A stretch of 64,000 bases of DNA from Eutreptiella sp. 'Long Island Sound 2002' (GCA_964036045.1 OZ038381.1:69378242-69442241), one strand, 5' to 3'; counted from the stretch's first letter, positions 32,401 to 45,250 are shown. The notes: a model not told the origin generated them from the sequence alone. A program made the numbers and translations.

Positions 32401-35400
32401 CCTCTTCAAATCACCCCCCGCCCTGAAAACACATTTCACCCAGTACCAACAACGCAAACCCCCTTTTTCAACTCCCCCCATGCCCTCAAAACATATTTCA
32501 CACAGTGCCAACACCTCCAACCCCCTTTTCAACTGCCCTCAAGCCCTCAAAACATATTTCACCCAGTGCCAACACCTCAAACCCCCTTTCCAATTCCCCA
32601 CATGCCCTCAAAAAGCATTTCACCCAATGCCAACACCTCAAACGCCCTTTTCAACTGCCCTCATGCCATGAAAACACATTTGGCGGAGTGCCAACACCTC
32701 ACGGCCCCTCTTTTCAACTGCCCCCATGCCCTCAGAACACATTTCACCCAGTAGCAACACCTCAAACCCCCTTTCCAACTGCCCCCATGCCCACAAAACA
32801 CACTTCACCCAGTGCCAACACCTCAAACCCCCTTTACAACTGCCCCAATGCCCTGAAAACATATTTCACACAGTGCGAACACCTCAAATCCCCTTTCCAA
32901 TCGTGCCCGTGCCCTCAGAACACAGTTCACACAGTGCCAACACCTCACACCCCCTTTCAAACTGCCCCCATGCCCTCAAAACACATTTCACCCAGTGCCA
33001 ACACGTCAAGTCCCCTTTTAAACTGCCCCGTGCCCTCAAAACACATTTCACTCAGTCCCAACACCTCAAACCCCCTTTTCAACTGCCTTCATGCCCTCAA
33101 AACATACTTCACACAGTGCCAACACCTCGAACCCCCTTTTCAACTGCCCCCATGCCCTCAAAACACATTCTACCCAGTGCCAACACCTCAAACCCCCTTT
33201 TCAACTGCCTCCATGACCTCAAAACATATTTCACACTGTGTCAACACCTCAAAGCCCCTTTTCAACTGCCCCCATGCCCTCAAAACATATTTTACCCAGT
33301 GTCAAAACCTCAAACCCCCTTTTCAACTGCCTCCATGCCCTCAAAACATTTCTCACACAGTGTCAACACCTCAAACCCCCTTTTCAACTGCCCCCATGCC
33401 CTCAAAACATATGTTACCCAGTGTCAACACCTCAAACCCCCTTTTCAACTGCCTCCATGCCCTCAAAACATATTTCACACAGTGTCAACACCTCAAACCC
33501 CCTTTTCAACTGCCCTCATGTCCTCAAAACATATTCCACACAGTGCCAACACCTCAAACCCCCTTTTCAACTGCCCTCATGCCCTCAAAACATACTTCAC
33601 ACAGTGCCAACACCTTGAACCCCCTTTTCAACTGCCCCCATGCCCTCAAAACACATTCTACCCAGTGCCAACACCTCAAACCCCCTTTTCAACTGCCTCC
33701 ATGACCTCAAAATATATTTCACACTGTGTCAACACCTCAAACCCCCTTTTCAACTGCCCCCATGCCCTCAAAACATATTTTACCCAGTGTCAACACCTCA
33801 AACCCCCTTTTCAACTGCCTCCATGCCCTCAAAACATTTTTCACACAGTGTCAACACCTCAAACCCCCTTTTCAACTGCCCCCATGCCCTCAAAACATAT
33901 TTTACCCAGTGTCAACACCTCAAACCCCCTTTTCAACTGCCTCCATGCCCTCGGAACATATTTCACACAGTGTCAACACCTCAAACCCCCTTTTCAATTG
34001 CCCCCATGCCCTCAAAACATATTTCACACAGTGCCAACACCTCAAACCCCCTTTTCAACTGCCCTCATGCCCTCAAAACATATTTCACACAGTGCCAACA
34101 CCGCAAACCCCCTTTGCAACTGCCCCCATGCCCACAAAACATATTTCACCCAGTGCCAACACCTCGAACCCCCTTTTCAACTGCCCTCATGCCCTCAAAA
34201 CATATTTCACACACCGCCGAAACCTCACACCCCCTTAGCAACTGCCCCCATGCCCTCAAAACACATTTCACACAGTGCCAACACCTAAAGCCCCCTTTTC
34301 AACTGCCCTCATGCCCTCAAAACATATTTCACCCAGTGCCAACACCTTAAACTGCCTTATCAACTGGCCCCATGCCCTCAAAACACATTTCACCAAGTGC
34401 CAACACCTTAGACCTCCTCTTCAAATCCCCCCATGCCCTCAAAACACATTTCACACAGTGCCAACAACTCGAACCGCCTTTTTCAACTCCCACCATGCCC
34501 TCAAAACATATTTCACACAGTGCCAACACCTAAAACCCCCTTTTCAACTGCCGTCATGCCCCCAAAACACATTCCACACAGTGCCAACACCTCAAGCCCC
34601 CTTTTCAACTGCCTCCATGCCCTCAAAAGATATTTCACACAGTGTCAACACCTCAAACCCCCTTTTCAACTGCCCCCATGCCCTCAAAACATATTTTACC
34701 CAGTGTCAACACCTCAAGCCCCCTTTCCAACTGCCTCCATGCCCTCGAAACATATTTCACACAGTGTCAACACCTAAAACCCCCTTCTCAACTGCTGCCA
34801 TGCCCTCAAAACATATTTTACCCAGTGTCCACACCTCAAACCCCCTTTGCAATTGCCCCCATGCCCTCAAAACATATTTCACACAGCGCCAACACCTCAA
34901 ACCCCCTTTTCAATTGCCTCCATGCCCTCAAAACATATTTCACACGGTGCCAACACCTCAAACCCCCCTTTCAACTGCCCTCATGCCCTCAAAACATATT
35001 TCACACAGTGCCAACACCTCACACCCCCTTTTCAACTGCCCCCATGCCCACAAAACATATTTCCCCCAGTGCCAACACCTCACACCCCCTTTCAAACTGC
35101 CCCCATGCCCTCAAAACACATTTCACCCAGTGCCAACACGTCAAGTCCCCTTTTAAACTGCCCCGTGCCCTCAAAACACATTTCACCCAGTCCCAACACC
35201 TCAAACCCCCTTTTCAACTGCCTTCATGCCCTCAAAACATACTTCACACAGTGCCAACACCTCGAACCCCCTTTTCAACTGCCCCCATGCCCTCAAAACA
35301 CATTCTACCCAGTGCCAACACCTCAAACCCCCTTTTCAACTGCCTCCATGACCTCAAAACATATTTCACACTGTGTCAACACCTCAAAGCCCCTTTTCAA

Positions 35401-38400
35401 CTGCCCCCATGCCCTCAAAACATATTTTACCCAGTGTCAAAACCTCAAACCCCCTTTTCAACTGCCTCCATGCCCTCAAAACATTTCTCACACAGTGTCA
35501 ACACCTCAAACCCCCTTTTCAACTGCCCCCATGCCCTCAAAACATATGTTACCCAGTGTCAACACCTCAAACCCCCTTTTCAACTGCCTCCATGCCCTCA
35601 AAACATATTTCACACAGTGTCAACACCTCAAACCCCCTTTTCAATTGCCCCCATGCCCTCAAAACATATTTCACACAGTGCCAACACCTCAAACCCCCTT
35701 TTCAACTGCCCTCATGCCCTCAAAACATATTTCACACAGTGCCAACACCGCAAACCCCCTTTGCAACTGCCCCCATGCCCACAAAAACATATTTCACCCA
35801 GTGCCAACACCTCGAACCCCCTTTTCCACTGCCCTCATGCCCTCAAAACATATTTCACACACCGCCGAAACCTCACACCCCCTTAGCAACTGCCCCCATG
35901 CCCTCAAAACACATTTCACACAGTGCCAACACCTAAAGCCCCCTTTTCAACTGCCCTCATGCCCTCAAAACATATTTCACCCAGTGCCAACACCTTAAAC
36001 TGCCTTATCAACTGGCCCCATGCCCTCAAAACACATTTCACCAAGTGCCAACACCTTAGACCTCCTCTTCAAATCCCCCCATGCCCTCAAAACACATTTC
36101 ACACAGTGCCAACAACTCGAACCCCCTTTTTCAACTCCCACCATGCCCTCAAAACATATTTCACACAGTGCCAACACCTAAAACCCCCTTTTCAACTGCC
36201 GTCATGCCCCCAAAACACATTCCACACAGTGCCAACACCTCAAGCCGCCTTTTCAACTGCCTCCATGCCCTCAAAAGATATTTCACACAGTGTCAACACC
36301 TCAAACCCCCTTTTCAACTGCCCCCATGCCCTCAAAACATATTTTACCCAGTGTCAACACCTCAAACCCCCTTTCCAACTGCCTCCCTGCCCTCAAAACA
36401 TATTTCACACAGTGTCAACACCTAAAACCCCCTTCTCAACTGCTGCCATGCCCTCAAAACATATTTTACCCAGTGTCCACACCTCAAACCCCCTTTGCAA
36501 TTGCCCCCATGCCCTCAAAACATATTTCACACAGTGCCAACACCTCAAACCCCCTTTTCAATTGCCTCCATGCCCTCAAAACATATTTCACACGGTGCCA
36601 ACACCTCAAACCCCCCTTTCAACTGCCCTCATGCCCTCAAAACATATTTCACACAGTGCCAACACCTCACACCCCCTTTTCAACTGCCCCCATGCCAACA
36701 AAACATATTTCACCCAGTGCCAACACCTCAAACCCCCTTTTCAACTGCCCTCATGCCCTCAAAACATATTTCACACACCGCCGAATCCCCACACCCCCTT
36801 AGCAACTGCCCCCATGCCCTCAAAACATATTTCACACAGTGCCAACACCTAAAGCCCCCTTATCAACTGCCCTCATGCCCTCAAAACATATTTCACCCAG
36901 TGCCAACACCTCAAACCGCCTTATCAACTGGCCCCATGCCCTCAAAGCACATTTCACCAAGTGCCAACACCTTAGACCTCCTCTTCAAATCCCCCCATGC
37001 CCTCAAAACACATTTCACACAGTGCCAACAACTCGAACCGCCTTTTTCAACTCCCCCCAGGCCCTCAAAACATATTTCACACAGTGCCAACACCTAAAAC
37101 CCCCTTTTCAACTGCCCCCATGCCCTCAGAACACATTCCACACAGTGCCAACACCTCCAACCCCCTTTTCAACTGCCCTCATGCCCTCAAAACATATTTC
37201 ACCCAGTGCCAACATCTCAAAGCCCCTTTCCAATTCCCCACATGCCCTCAAAACACATTTCACCCAATGCCAACACCTCAAACCCCCCTTTCAACTGCCC
37301 TCATGCCATGAAAACACATTTCACCCAGTGCCAACACCTCACACCCCCTTTTCAAAGGCCCCCATGCCCTCAAAACACATTTCACCCAGTGCGAACACCT
37401 CAAATCCCCTGTCCAACTGCCCCCATGCCCTCAAAACACACTTCAACGAGTGCCAACACCTCAAACCCCCTTTACAACTGCCCCAATGCCCTGGAAACAT
37501 ATTTCACACCGTGCCAACACCTCAAACACCCTTTTCAATCGTGCCCACGCCCTCAAAACACAGTTCACACAGTGCCAACCCCTCACACCCCCTTTTCAAC
37601 TGCCTCCATGCCCTCAAAACACATTTCACCCAGTGCCAACACTTCAAACCCCCTTTTCAACTGCCCCCTGCCCTCAAAACACATTTCACCCAGTGCCAAC
37701 ACCTCAAACTCCCTTTTTAACTGCCCCCATGCCCTCAAAACATATTTCAGACAGTGCCAACACCTCAAACCTCCTTTCCAACTGCCCCGATGCCCTCAAA
37801 ACACAGTTCACCCAGTGTCAACACCTCAAACCCTCTTTTCAACTGCCATCATGCCCTGAAAACAGATTTCACGCAGTGCCAACACCGCAAACCCCCTCTT
37901 CAACTGCCCTCATGCCCTGAAAACATATATCACCCAGTGCCAACACCTCACACCCCCTTTGCAACTGCCCCCATGCCCTCAAAACATATTTCACCCAGTG
38001 CCAACACCTCAAACCCCCTTTCCAACTGCCCCATGCCCACAAAACACGGTTCACACAGTGCCAACACCTAAAACCCCCTTTTCAAGTGCCCCCATGCCCT
38101 CAAAACATATTTCACACAGTGCCAACACCTCAAACTCCCTTTCCAACTGCCCCCATGCCCTCAAAACACATTTCACACAGTGCGAACACCTCAAGCCCCC
38201 TTTCCAACTGCCCCCATGCCCTCAAAACACAGTTCACGCTGTGTCAACACCTCAAACTCCCTTTTCAACTGCCATCATGCCCTGAAAACACATTTCACAC
38301 AGTGCCAACACCGCAAACCTCCTTTTCAACTGCCCTCATGTCCTCAAAACATATTTCACCCAGTGCCAACACCTCACATCCCCTTTGCAACTGCCCCCAT

Positions 38401-38757
38401 GCCCTCAAAACATTTTTCACCCAGTGCGAACACCTCAAACCCCCTTTTCTACTGTCCTCATGCCCTCGAAACATATTTCACACAGTGCCAAAACCTCAAA
38501 CCCCCTTTTCAACTGCCCCCATGCCCTCAAAATATATTTCACACAGTGCCAAAACCTCAAACCCCCTTTTCAGCTGCCCCCATGCCCTCAAAACACATTT
38601 CACCCAGTGCCAACACCTCAAACCCCCTTTTCAACTCCCCCCATGCCCTCAAAACATATTTCACCCAGTGCCAACACCTCAAACTCCCTTTTCAACTGCC
38701 CCCATGCCCACAAAACACATTTGACGCAGTGCCAACACCTCAAACCCCCTTTACAAC
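29401..38757 (+). repeat. 61-bp satellite array, about 150 units
   Basis: The unit reads roughly CAACTGCCCCCATGCCCTCA, AAACATATTTCACACAGTGC, CAACACCTCAAACCCCCTTTT; neighbouring cores are 61 bp apart (29,418 and 29,479). Because 61 is not a multiple of 3 and the unit has no plus-strand stop in any frame, three overlapping frames of up to 689 codons run through it with a 61-residue protein period. These are artefacts. Higher-order duplications exist: blocks repeat at offsets of 1,343 bp (30,817/32,160), 2,135 bp (33,238/35,373), 1,648 bp (34,347/35,995) and 916 bp (35,995/36,911). Confidence 0.95.
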
Positions 38758-41700
38758 TTGTTGCATGCTGACAATATACGACTACGCCCGTGGCTTTGTA
38801 TCATGCCATGGCTCGTTTAGACGTGGTTGTTGATGGAGGTCTAGGTTTCACTGCCCGGCAATTTCTATTGCCTTTTTTTGTAGGTTCACGCTTCCAGTTC
38901 CTGTAGGGGCATTTTCTGCTGCTTTTCCTTGACTACCCAAATTGGCATTTGTGGGCGCCGTCATGCCTTACAATCCCAGCACCCAGCGGTAGGGCGCTGG
39001 TTTGGAGAGCAGGGATCAAACCTAGCATGAGACTCATCTTTCAGACCTTCTGGACATAAACGATTGGGTACAATGGAGAATATGCACAAAGTGGAAAATG
39101 TACACAGGACAATGAAATGGGTAGAAGTTGCTTAGGGTATGCGTTGGGGCTGCAACTTTCGTGCTGAATTATCCTTGGAAACAGAGCAAGAAAAAGCGTG
39201 ACGGCGTCCAGCAGTGGTTGACGGCATCCTGCAGACATTTCCAGCAGCTGGACGTACAATGCCGCGTGGCCTGGCGAACAGTGGTGCCACACCAGTCGCG
39301 ACTGGTGTGCTGCGTCTTGATTTGGATGGAGGTGGTGGGCATGGGCATCAATTGGGCCTTGTCTAGAACAGGGGGTCTTCTTGTGCCAATATCGGCTCAG
39401 AAAAAATACATCTAAACGTGTCATAGCATTGGGGTCTATGGTGATGTGTAACCTGACCACGACCGGAAGACCTAAGCTCTCGGGCATGGATGCATGTACC
39501 TGCTACAATCAAGGACGAGCATCAGGATGATGTTGCAGTCATTGAGTACATGAAGGGAACTCCCACCCACCCACCCACCCAGAATTTCAAGCTGATGGTG
39601 TTGCGCAGACCTCTGGTGGCTTTGGGATAAGGGACACCATGCGCCCTGTCACTCACAGTTGCCATTGTCGTGTTGGTGTTTTTCGAGGCCCGGGCAGAGC
39701 TTGGGTGAAAGGGGGGCGGGGGGTCACTCACCTGCAACCAGCGCCTGACGCGCACATGATGGGTACCGGTATGCAAACACAGACCACTAGAACACAAGAT
39801 ACATACTTTCTTGTGCTCTCGCACTGCAAAGAACTTGCACACATTGTGGCCGCTGGCTCTGCTCCACTTTTTGCCCTCAGCTCTTGCAAATTTCTTGTAA
39901 GCTGGGCAAATAATACAAAGCAGTGGACAATCGCCAATATCAACAAATGGATTTGACCACTGGTTACGCAGTTGCCTTAGCCTCGCTTGCTCGCTTACTG
40001 AGTATCTTATGTGTAGGCCATCTTTCTGTCCCATTTTCCACATCTGGTTGCAACACGGGAAGCTGTGGGAATTTGGAGTCAAAATTGTGCTCCCCTTCTG
40101 TTGTGGAAATCTTAACCCTCTATGGCATGAAGATTACCCCTTGCTGTTGCGGGGCAGATTCCCAAGACCACAAACCAGTATTGAAATCGCATCATATCCA
40201 ACCAGCTTTTCCCACAGCCCACCTGTGGAGCTTCAGCCATGTCGCCCAAAGATCCTGATATTGTGGTGGTCAGTTCCAAGCCATCTTTGGGTCCAGCCGG
40301 CACAAACCCATTTTGGGCAGTTCTTAGTTGCCAAAAAAAAAACAACTCCATTTCAGCTGGATCTGAAAAGCCAAAGAAATTTGCTCCGCCACTACAGCTT
40401 CGATGTTGTTGCTGGTGCACATAGGCACCGTCTACAGACCATGGGGTCTAAACCCACAGGGCTTTGCTTGAGTATAGTGACAAGGGGGAAGGGCCAGGAC
40501 CGCTGGCGTGTCTCGATTTCCAATGAAGGCAGTTCCTCCAAAGCGACTGGCCCATCAAATGATTAGAACTGGGTGTCCGGTTGGTCAAGCAGGCGAGTAG
40601 AGGGTCTTTTTTACCACATTGTGGGAACATAGGAGTCGCTCAAAAAGACCTGGAAACAAAGCGCATCACCACAAACCAGTTTTGTGACTCAGGGTTGTGA
40701 AAAAAACATTGGGAAATGTACATAGCGGTCGTCCTTCGAGGAACCTCGCAGTGTGAGCGGTGATTGTGTTTTTTTCGGCGGGGGACCGCCATGCCTAAAA
40801 AAAAAAGACCAGTTTTGTAATATTTGGACCCATCTAGCCCGTTTTATGGCTGGGCAGGGAAGAGGGCTTCTGACCTTGGCCAGAAATCGGGAATTTTCAA
40901 CCAACCCCCCCCCCCATCCAAGATGATGAATTTACAAGTGGGTGAGCATCCAATTTCATACATTGGGGTATGCTGCGCGAACACGCCCAAAGAGGGGATA
41001 TGGCGCTTGCGCCTGCCCTTGGCCTAACAACCTTTTTTTAGGTGATGGGCTACCGAAAGTGGAGGAGGAAAGGGGGGGCGGGGTCTGGGCGGGAGCTCCT
41101 GCACCGCCCCCTTCCCAGAATGCACACTAAAGCATCCCCAAGCCACCACCCTGTGTGCCACTGTATGGCTCAGACCAGTGGTATGTTCGGACCTTGGAGG
41201 AAATTATTCAGTTTCGGACAGGTCGATGTCCCCTTCAGACGGCGGTACAGGCAGGGTGCGCAGCAACTCTGTCTGGTATCGCCCAGCGCTCCACTCACTT
41301 GTTGGGTCCGGACCAAAATCTCAATGTGTTCTTTGGCAGGAGAACGTCGCAATGTATTTTCCCTTCCATTTTGATCCGCTGCTTTTCATGTCACATCTTT
41401 TCCTTTCCTCCTTCGTCAAACGGGTTGCAGCAGTCTGCTTTAAACCCGCTACTCCTGCACACACTGACCATAGCCGTGTAGTCGAGTCGTTTTGCCGGAG
41501 TTCGTTCTGTGGATCGCGGCGTCTCAGACAATCCCTCTAGTTTCTCTGAACTGCCATTTCATTTGGGAGTCCTTTAGGCTGCCAAGTGTGCGGCCGGATG
41601 GTGCCAGTTTCTGGGTGAGTGACCGAGGGTTCTGCAACGCTGAGACGTTCTTTCATATTGCAGAGTGCAGATTATCCTTATGCTGTGTGCGCCTTTGGCG

Positions 41701-42264
41701 TTTCCTCCCCTCGTGACAAAATTTTGATTCTGTCAACTTCTCACGTAAGCGCCTGTCTTTCACCTTTTTTCATGGTCGCTCACGAGGTTTACTGTTTTTC
41801 GACTGCTTGATGGCCCATCACGGACATCGCCCACGTGCATTCTGCATCTTTCGCCCTCCACCATATTTTCAAGCAGTAGCTCAAATCCCCAGGGTTGCTG
41901 GGGATACTTTGCCGCTCTACGAATTGTGCATGACACAGATAAGGAACCAGTCTGCGACCAGACCTGTTTCAGAAGCGTCTTCCTCTCATCTAACAGCTAA
42001 GTCGCCTCAGCCTTCATTCAGGGGTCGGGCGTACTGATTCAATGCGCTCTCTGTCTTGGAATTGTGCGCATCCTGGATCTTCAAGAACAAATCTCCTACG
42101 AAGTGTGTTTAGATGCGCGTCAAGGGGACCTGGTAAGTCTCCAACCTACCTTGCCCACCTTGCCCACAACTCGATGCATTGAAGGGGGCTTCAGGCGGTA
42201 CCATTCAGGACAAAAGCAGTATCACATTCAGTTGCCACAGTTGGGCAGTCAGCTTTGCAGACAC
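38758..42264. other. low-repeat DNA, no supported gene
   Basis: After the satellite ends at TTACAACTTG there is unique-looking DNA with normal base composition. It includes a CCCA microsatellite at 39,565-39,580 and poly-C at 40,905-40,914. Frames of 100-186 codons occur (39,041-39,487 minus, 39,522-40,082 minus, 40,009-40,566 plus) without recognisable motifs or consistent coding character. Later exons of the topoisomerase gene would be expected here, but I could not find its conserved EGDSA or FPLRGK blocks. Confidence 0.45.
38968..39030 (+). other. possible tRNA-like fragment
   Basis: AGCGGTAGGGCGCTGG resembles a tRNA D-arm/A box and GGATCAAACC a B box, but the two are only about 20 bases apart. 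It is a decayed or internally deleted tRNA-related sequence at best. Confidence 0.3.
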
Positions 42265-43112
42265 CATCGATCATCCTGTCACCGATCTTGCACTCGGAGC
42301 CGAACTTCGTTTTCACAAGGGTCATATTCTCCTTCTTTTCGGAATCGAATTGAGGATTAACTGCAGGAGTGGCGTGCATTATGATGGAGTGTCCTCTGCA
42401 GCGCTTGGTGCAACGCTTCCCGTCAGCGAGCACTTTTGCCAGTGAGGGCACGTAGTGCAGATTTTTGCGGGTGCAATTGTGCAGTGTCCAGTAGAGGCAT
42501 ACCAATCAAACAATTGCCGAAAACCCACAAATCATTTGTGATGATGTGGGGGTCTTGTATCGATTTTCTGCAGCCAAAAGAAGAGGAGAGTTGGCAGCGC
42601 CTCACCGCTGTGTCGTCAAGCATCTTTGCATTTGTTGTGCACAGTGCACAACTTGTGCAGCGGGTCTTGCACAACTTGAAGTCCTCGCAACTCCCCCAGA
42701 CTACGACAAGAACTCAATGGTCGAAAACTACACAAAAAAGATCAAAACGCATCGAAGGGCCCACAGGCTTGCCCCCCCCCCCCCGCTGAAATACCTTCCT
42801 CTTCAATTTTTCACCGATCTTGTCAGTTATCTGGTCGAGGATGTACTGCACGTGCTTTCCGCCCTTGAACGTCCAAATGCTGTTGACGAAGCTGCAGTGC
42901 TGAAACTGTGACCATCATTGTCATCGATTTCAAGGGTAGAGTGACGGCTTGGGACCAGTTCTTTACCCAGCAATCTGGTCATCCCGTTGTCAACCATTGG
43001 TCACCAGCGACTTACAACTGATCGTGGACAGGCGTAATTCGGAACACGGCGAAAGCTTCTAATGATGGATCAGTGAGTTGGATGTACGAATGAACATTGG
43101 TGTATGGTTTAG

Positions 43113-43120
43113 CTTTGCAT
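43113..43120. repeat. left 8-bp target duplication of the hAT-like element
   Basis: CTTTGCAT, matching CGTTGAAT at 44,257-44,264 in six of eight positions. The 8-bp length is typical of hAT insertions. Confidence 0.55.
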
Positions 43121-44256
43121 TAGGGATGCAGGTTCGAATTCGCACCAATTCGCTCGAATTCGAATTCGCCCCGAATTCGCACGAATTCGTGGACCCCTCC
43201 TAATTCAAATTCGCAACTTCAAATTCCGAATTCGAATTCCCCCTTGATTTGCTTGAATTCACCCGAGGCTGAGAATCCATAGGCACCTACAATTTACCTT
43301 CACCTTTTTGCATATGGGTATGCCAGTACCCACTACCATATGGCATAAAACATTTCAAGTCCAAAACCTTCCATAACCTTGCAATTTTTGTTGTTTGTTG
43401 TTGCTTGCATTCACCGTGCTTAAACTATTTGACAGAAATAAAGACAAATCAAAACCAAGAATTCCAAACATCGAGGTATACACCCTTCCTTGATTCTTTC
43501 AAATTCCTTTTGGAAAAAAAGCAACGAAGCATGCAAAATCACCAATCCACACACAAACCATCACATGCGAACCACTTCTTGCCCTTATTGGGCCTTCATT
43601 CATTGTATTCTTGCATTGAATCATGGGACTTGAATTCATCTAAGGCAGAGAATAACAAATACAAGGGAAACATGAAGCAAACTAGCAATGGGCATTCAAT
43701 TAACATTATTATTGTCATGATGCTCAATAATCATCACTATGTGACTGTCACAGTACACTGTCAAATCTGGACTTTTTCGAACCTCGTAACAAGGATTTCT
43801 CTGCGTGCACGGAGCCCACGAGGGCAAGGAGGGTACCAAAATAAAGGGTAGGCAGGGGGGAACACGTTTTGACCGTCCAAAGTCGGAAAAAAAAGTCAGA
43901 AATTAAAAGTTTGCGACGCGTTTTACTCCGAACTGGTGCGGTTTTCAGAGGAACGGAGGGCCCCGTCCTGTTCAGTGCTACGAGGCGGACACAGCGGTGC
44001 GTTCAAAACGGGAAAAACCAATTCTTCTGTCGAAAACGAGTACACAGGCACCGCACAAGCAACTTAATGGGTTAATCAAAGCACAATGATCATGGTTTTC
44101 ATTGTATAAAGTCAAAGAAATTATTGCACGGCAGAATTCAAAGGTAGGTTTTCATCTGGAGAAAAGACGGCGCACGCGTGATCATTTTGCTGTCACGTGC
44201 GAATTCGCAGCGAATAATCGAATTCAAATCAAATTCGCTGCAAATCTGCATCCCTA
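43121..44256. mobile_element. nonautonomous hAT-like DNA transposon, 1,136 bp
   Basis: Begins TAGGGATGCAGGTTCG and ends with the inverted form (GCAAATCTGCATCCCTA), the TAGGGATG terminus common in hAT elements, with an imperfect 8-bp target duplication. The subterminal DNA is packed with GAATTC/AATTCG motifs on both sides (43,134-43,260 and 44,200-44,240), as in hAT transposase-binding regions. No transposase is encoded; internal frames of up to 149 codons have no motif. It lies in an intron of the topoisomerase II fragment. Confidence 0.75.
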
Positions 44257-44564
44257 CGTTGAATGGGGACGACAGTTCATTTTCTCCTGCTGCCTGAATC
44301 AGGGCGCTTCGGGACATACAAATGGCGAAACGGTGTTGTGTAGGTTTCTGGTTCAACAGCCTTTTCTTTCCTTTTCTAAGCTCGTGAAAGATCGTTTCCA
44401 AAGTAAAAAATATCAGCGTAGTCAATTATGGCGCATACGCTTGGGAAAACCAACATATGAAGTTTCATGACAACCATTCCACTTGTAAATGCATACATCA
44501 TGGAAGACACCATACATAGACCATAGTTGACTGTCAAATTTCGATTTTTTTCCCAACCCCTTCC

Positions 44565-44807
44565 TCCTGCGGAGCATTGCCAACCTTTGACCCTAGCCCT
44601 GAGGAGCCACGCCCCTAGCTCTTGAGGAGCAATGACCCTGGCTCTTTAGGAGCAAAATGCTTAATAAGACGACCGCCGCTCCTGAGATTCGGCGACTCTG
44701 GAGCTCGTACAGGGTCCGTGCTCCTGAGGAGCATTTATCAGGGTCGGTGCTTCTGAGGAGCAGCACAAGGGTCGGTGCTCCTGAGGAGCCAGGGTCGGTG
44801 CTCCTCA
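44565..44807. repeat. cluster of palindromic GCTCCTGAGGAGC-type repeats
   Basis: About eight copies or half-copies of a self-complementary 13-mer (GCTCCTGAGGAGC and variants), separated by CAGGGTCGGT-like spacers of 15-25 bp. Every copy could form a hairpin. The cluster ends exactly at the (AGGT)n tail of the minus-strand LINE, which may have inserted into it. Confidence 0.7.
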
Positions 44808-45250
44808 GGAGGTAGGTAGGTAGGTAGGTGCACTCGGTCATGGAGAGGCTCCCCATGGTTCCCGCTGGCGTTGCCGCTGTAACTACAGGAAGAGGCTTTG
44901 CATTTGAAGAGGGGACGCGACTTACATCCCGCTAGACCTGACTGTTGGCCCCCAACAGAGCGGCCCCGGGAATCACGGGGAGGGCTGATTGGCGCCAGCG
45001 TGACGTGCTTGTCTGGCCGGGAGGGTGTGCCCCCGTGCTTGCGCAAGTCCCCTCCTTTGGGCGGAACCCTAGAGGTTCACCGGAGTTCCTGGCGTATCCT
45101 GTTCCAAGGGCATGCATGCAATTTCTTGGTACTGGGGTTCCGAGGTGTTTGGGTGTCGCACGCTCCGCCTCGAGTCCCAAAGCAGCGCAGGCCTTAGGAT
45201 GCAGCCTTACCCCCGGTCTCCGGATCTTGTTTGGCCGAGTCATCTGCATG
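44808..45250 (-). mobile_element. 3' end of a minus-strand LINE related to the 12.4-kb element
   Basis: Read on the minus strand it ends in ACCTACCTACCTACCTCC, the same tail type as the plus LINE. About 230 bp upstream it has TTCCGCCCAAAGGAGGGG and CACACCCTCCC, matching the plus copies at about 10,155-10,210 and 26,860-26,915. The rest is diverged, so this is a sister family or an older copy. Its upstream extent is unclear; see the following entries. Confidence 0.7.

Larger units (their letters stand above)
42265..44375 (-). pseudogene. TOP2: DNA topoisomerase II gene fragment, four exons
   Basis: Exons on the minus strand: 44,294-44,375 (ends HRFAICMSRSALIQ), 42,799-42,905 (FQHCSFVNSIWTFKGGKHVQ, then YILDQITDKIGEKLK), 42,503-42,567 (IQDPHIITNDLWVFGNCLI) and 42,265-42,360 (NPQFDSEKKENMTL, KFGSECKI). 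In order these match the end of the ATPase/transducer region of eukaryotic type II topoisomerase: the RWEV, SFVNSI.T..GG.HV, LWVFVNCLI.NP.FDSQTKENMTL and FGS.C blocks. The enzyme passes one duplex through another in the nucleus. Joins: CAG|GC...AG (hAT element inside), AG|GA...AG, and G|GT...AG. The GA donor is inferred because it restores the frame where GT at 42,794 would break it. Neither the ATPase core nor the cleavage domain was found, so it may be a pseudogene or the centre of a gene with very long introns. Confidence 0.75.

Noticed and set aside
29369-38833. Dozens of open frames up to 689 codons with Thr/Pro/His/Cys-rich repeats
   Set aside because: They are readings of the 61-bp satellite, whose unit has no stop in any plus frame; the same repeat protein appears in all three frames.
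40009-40566. 186-codon plus-strand frame in low-repeat DNA
   Set aside because: No motif, no supporting context, and an opposing frame of similar length; not distinguishable from chance.
41900-42190. Possible next topoisomerase II exon (translation LNTLRRRFVLEDPG...)
   Set aside because: Only a vague likeness to the K-L-D/E-D-A-N block; the EGDSA motif that must follow was not found.
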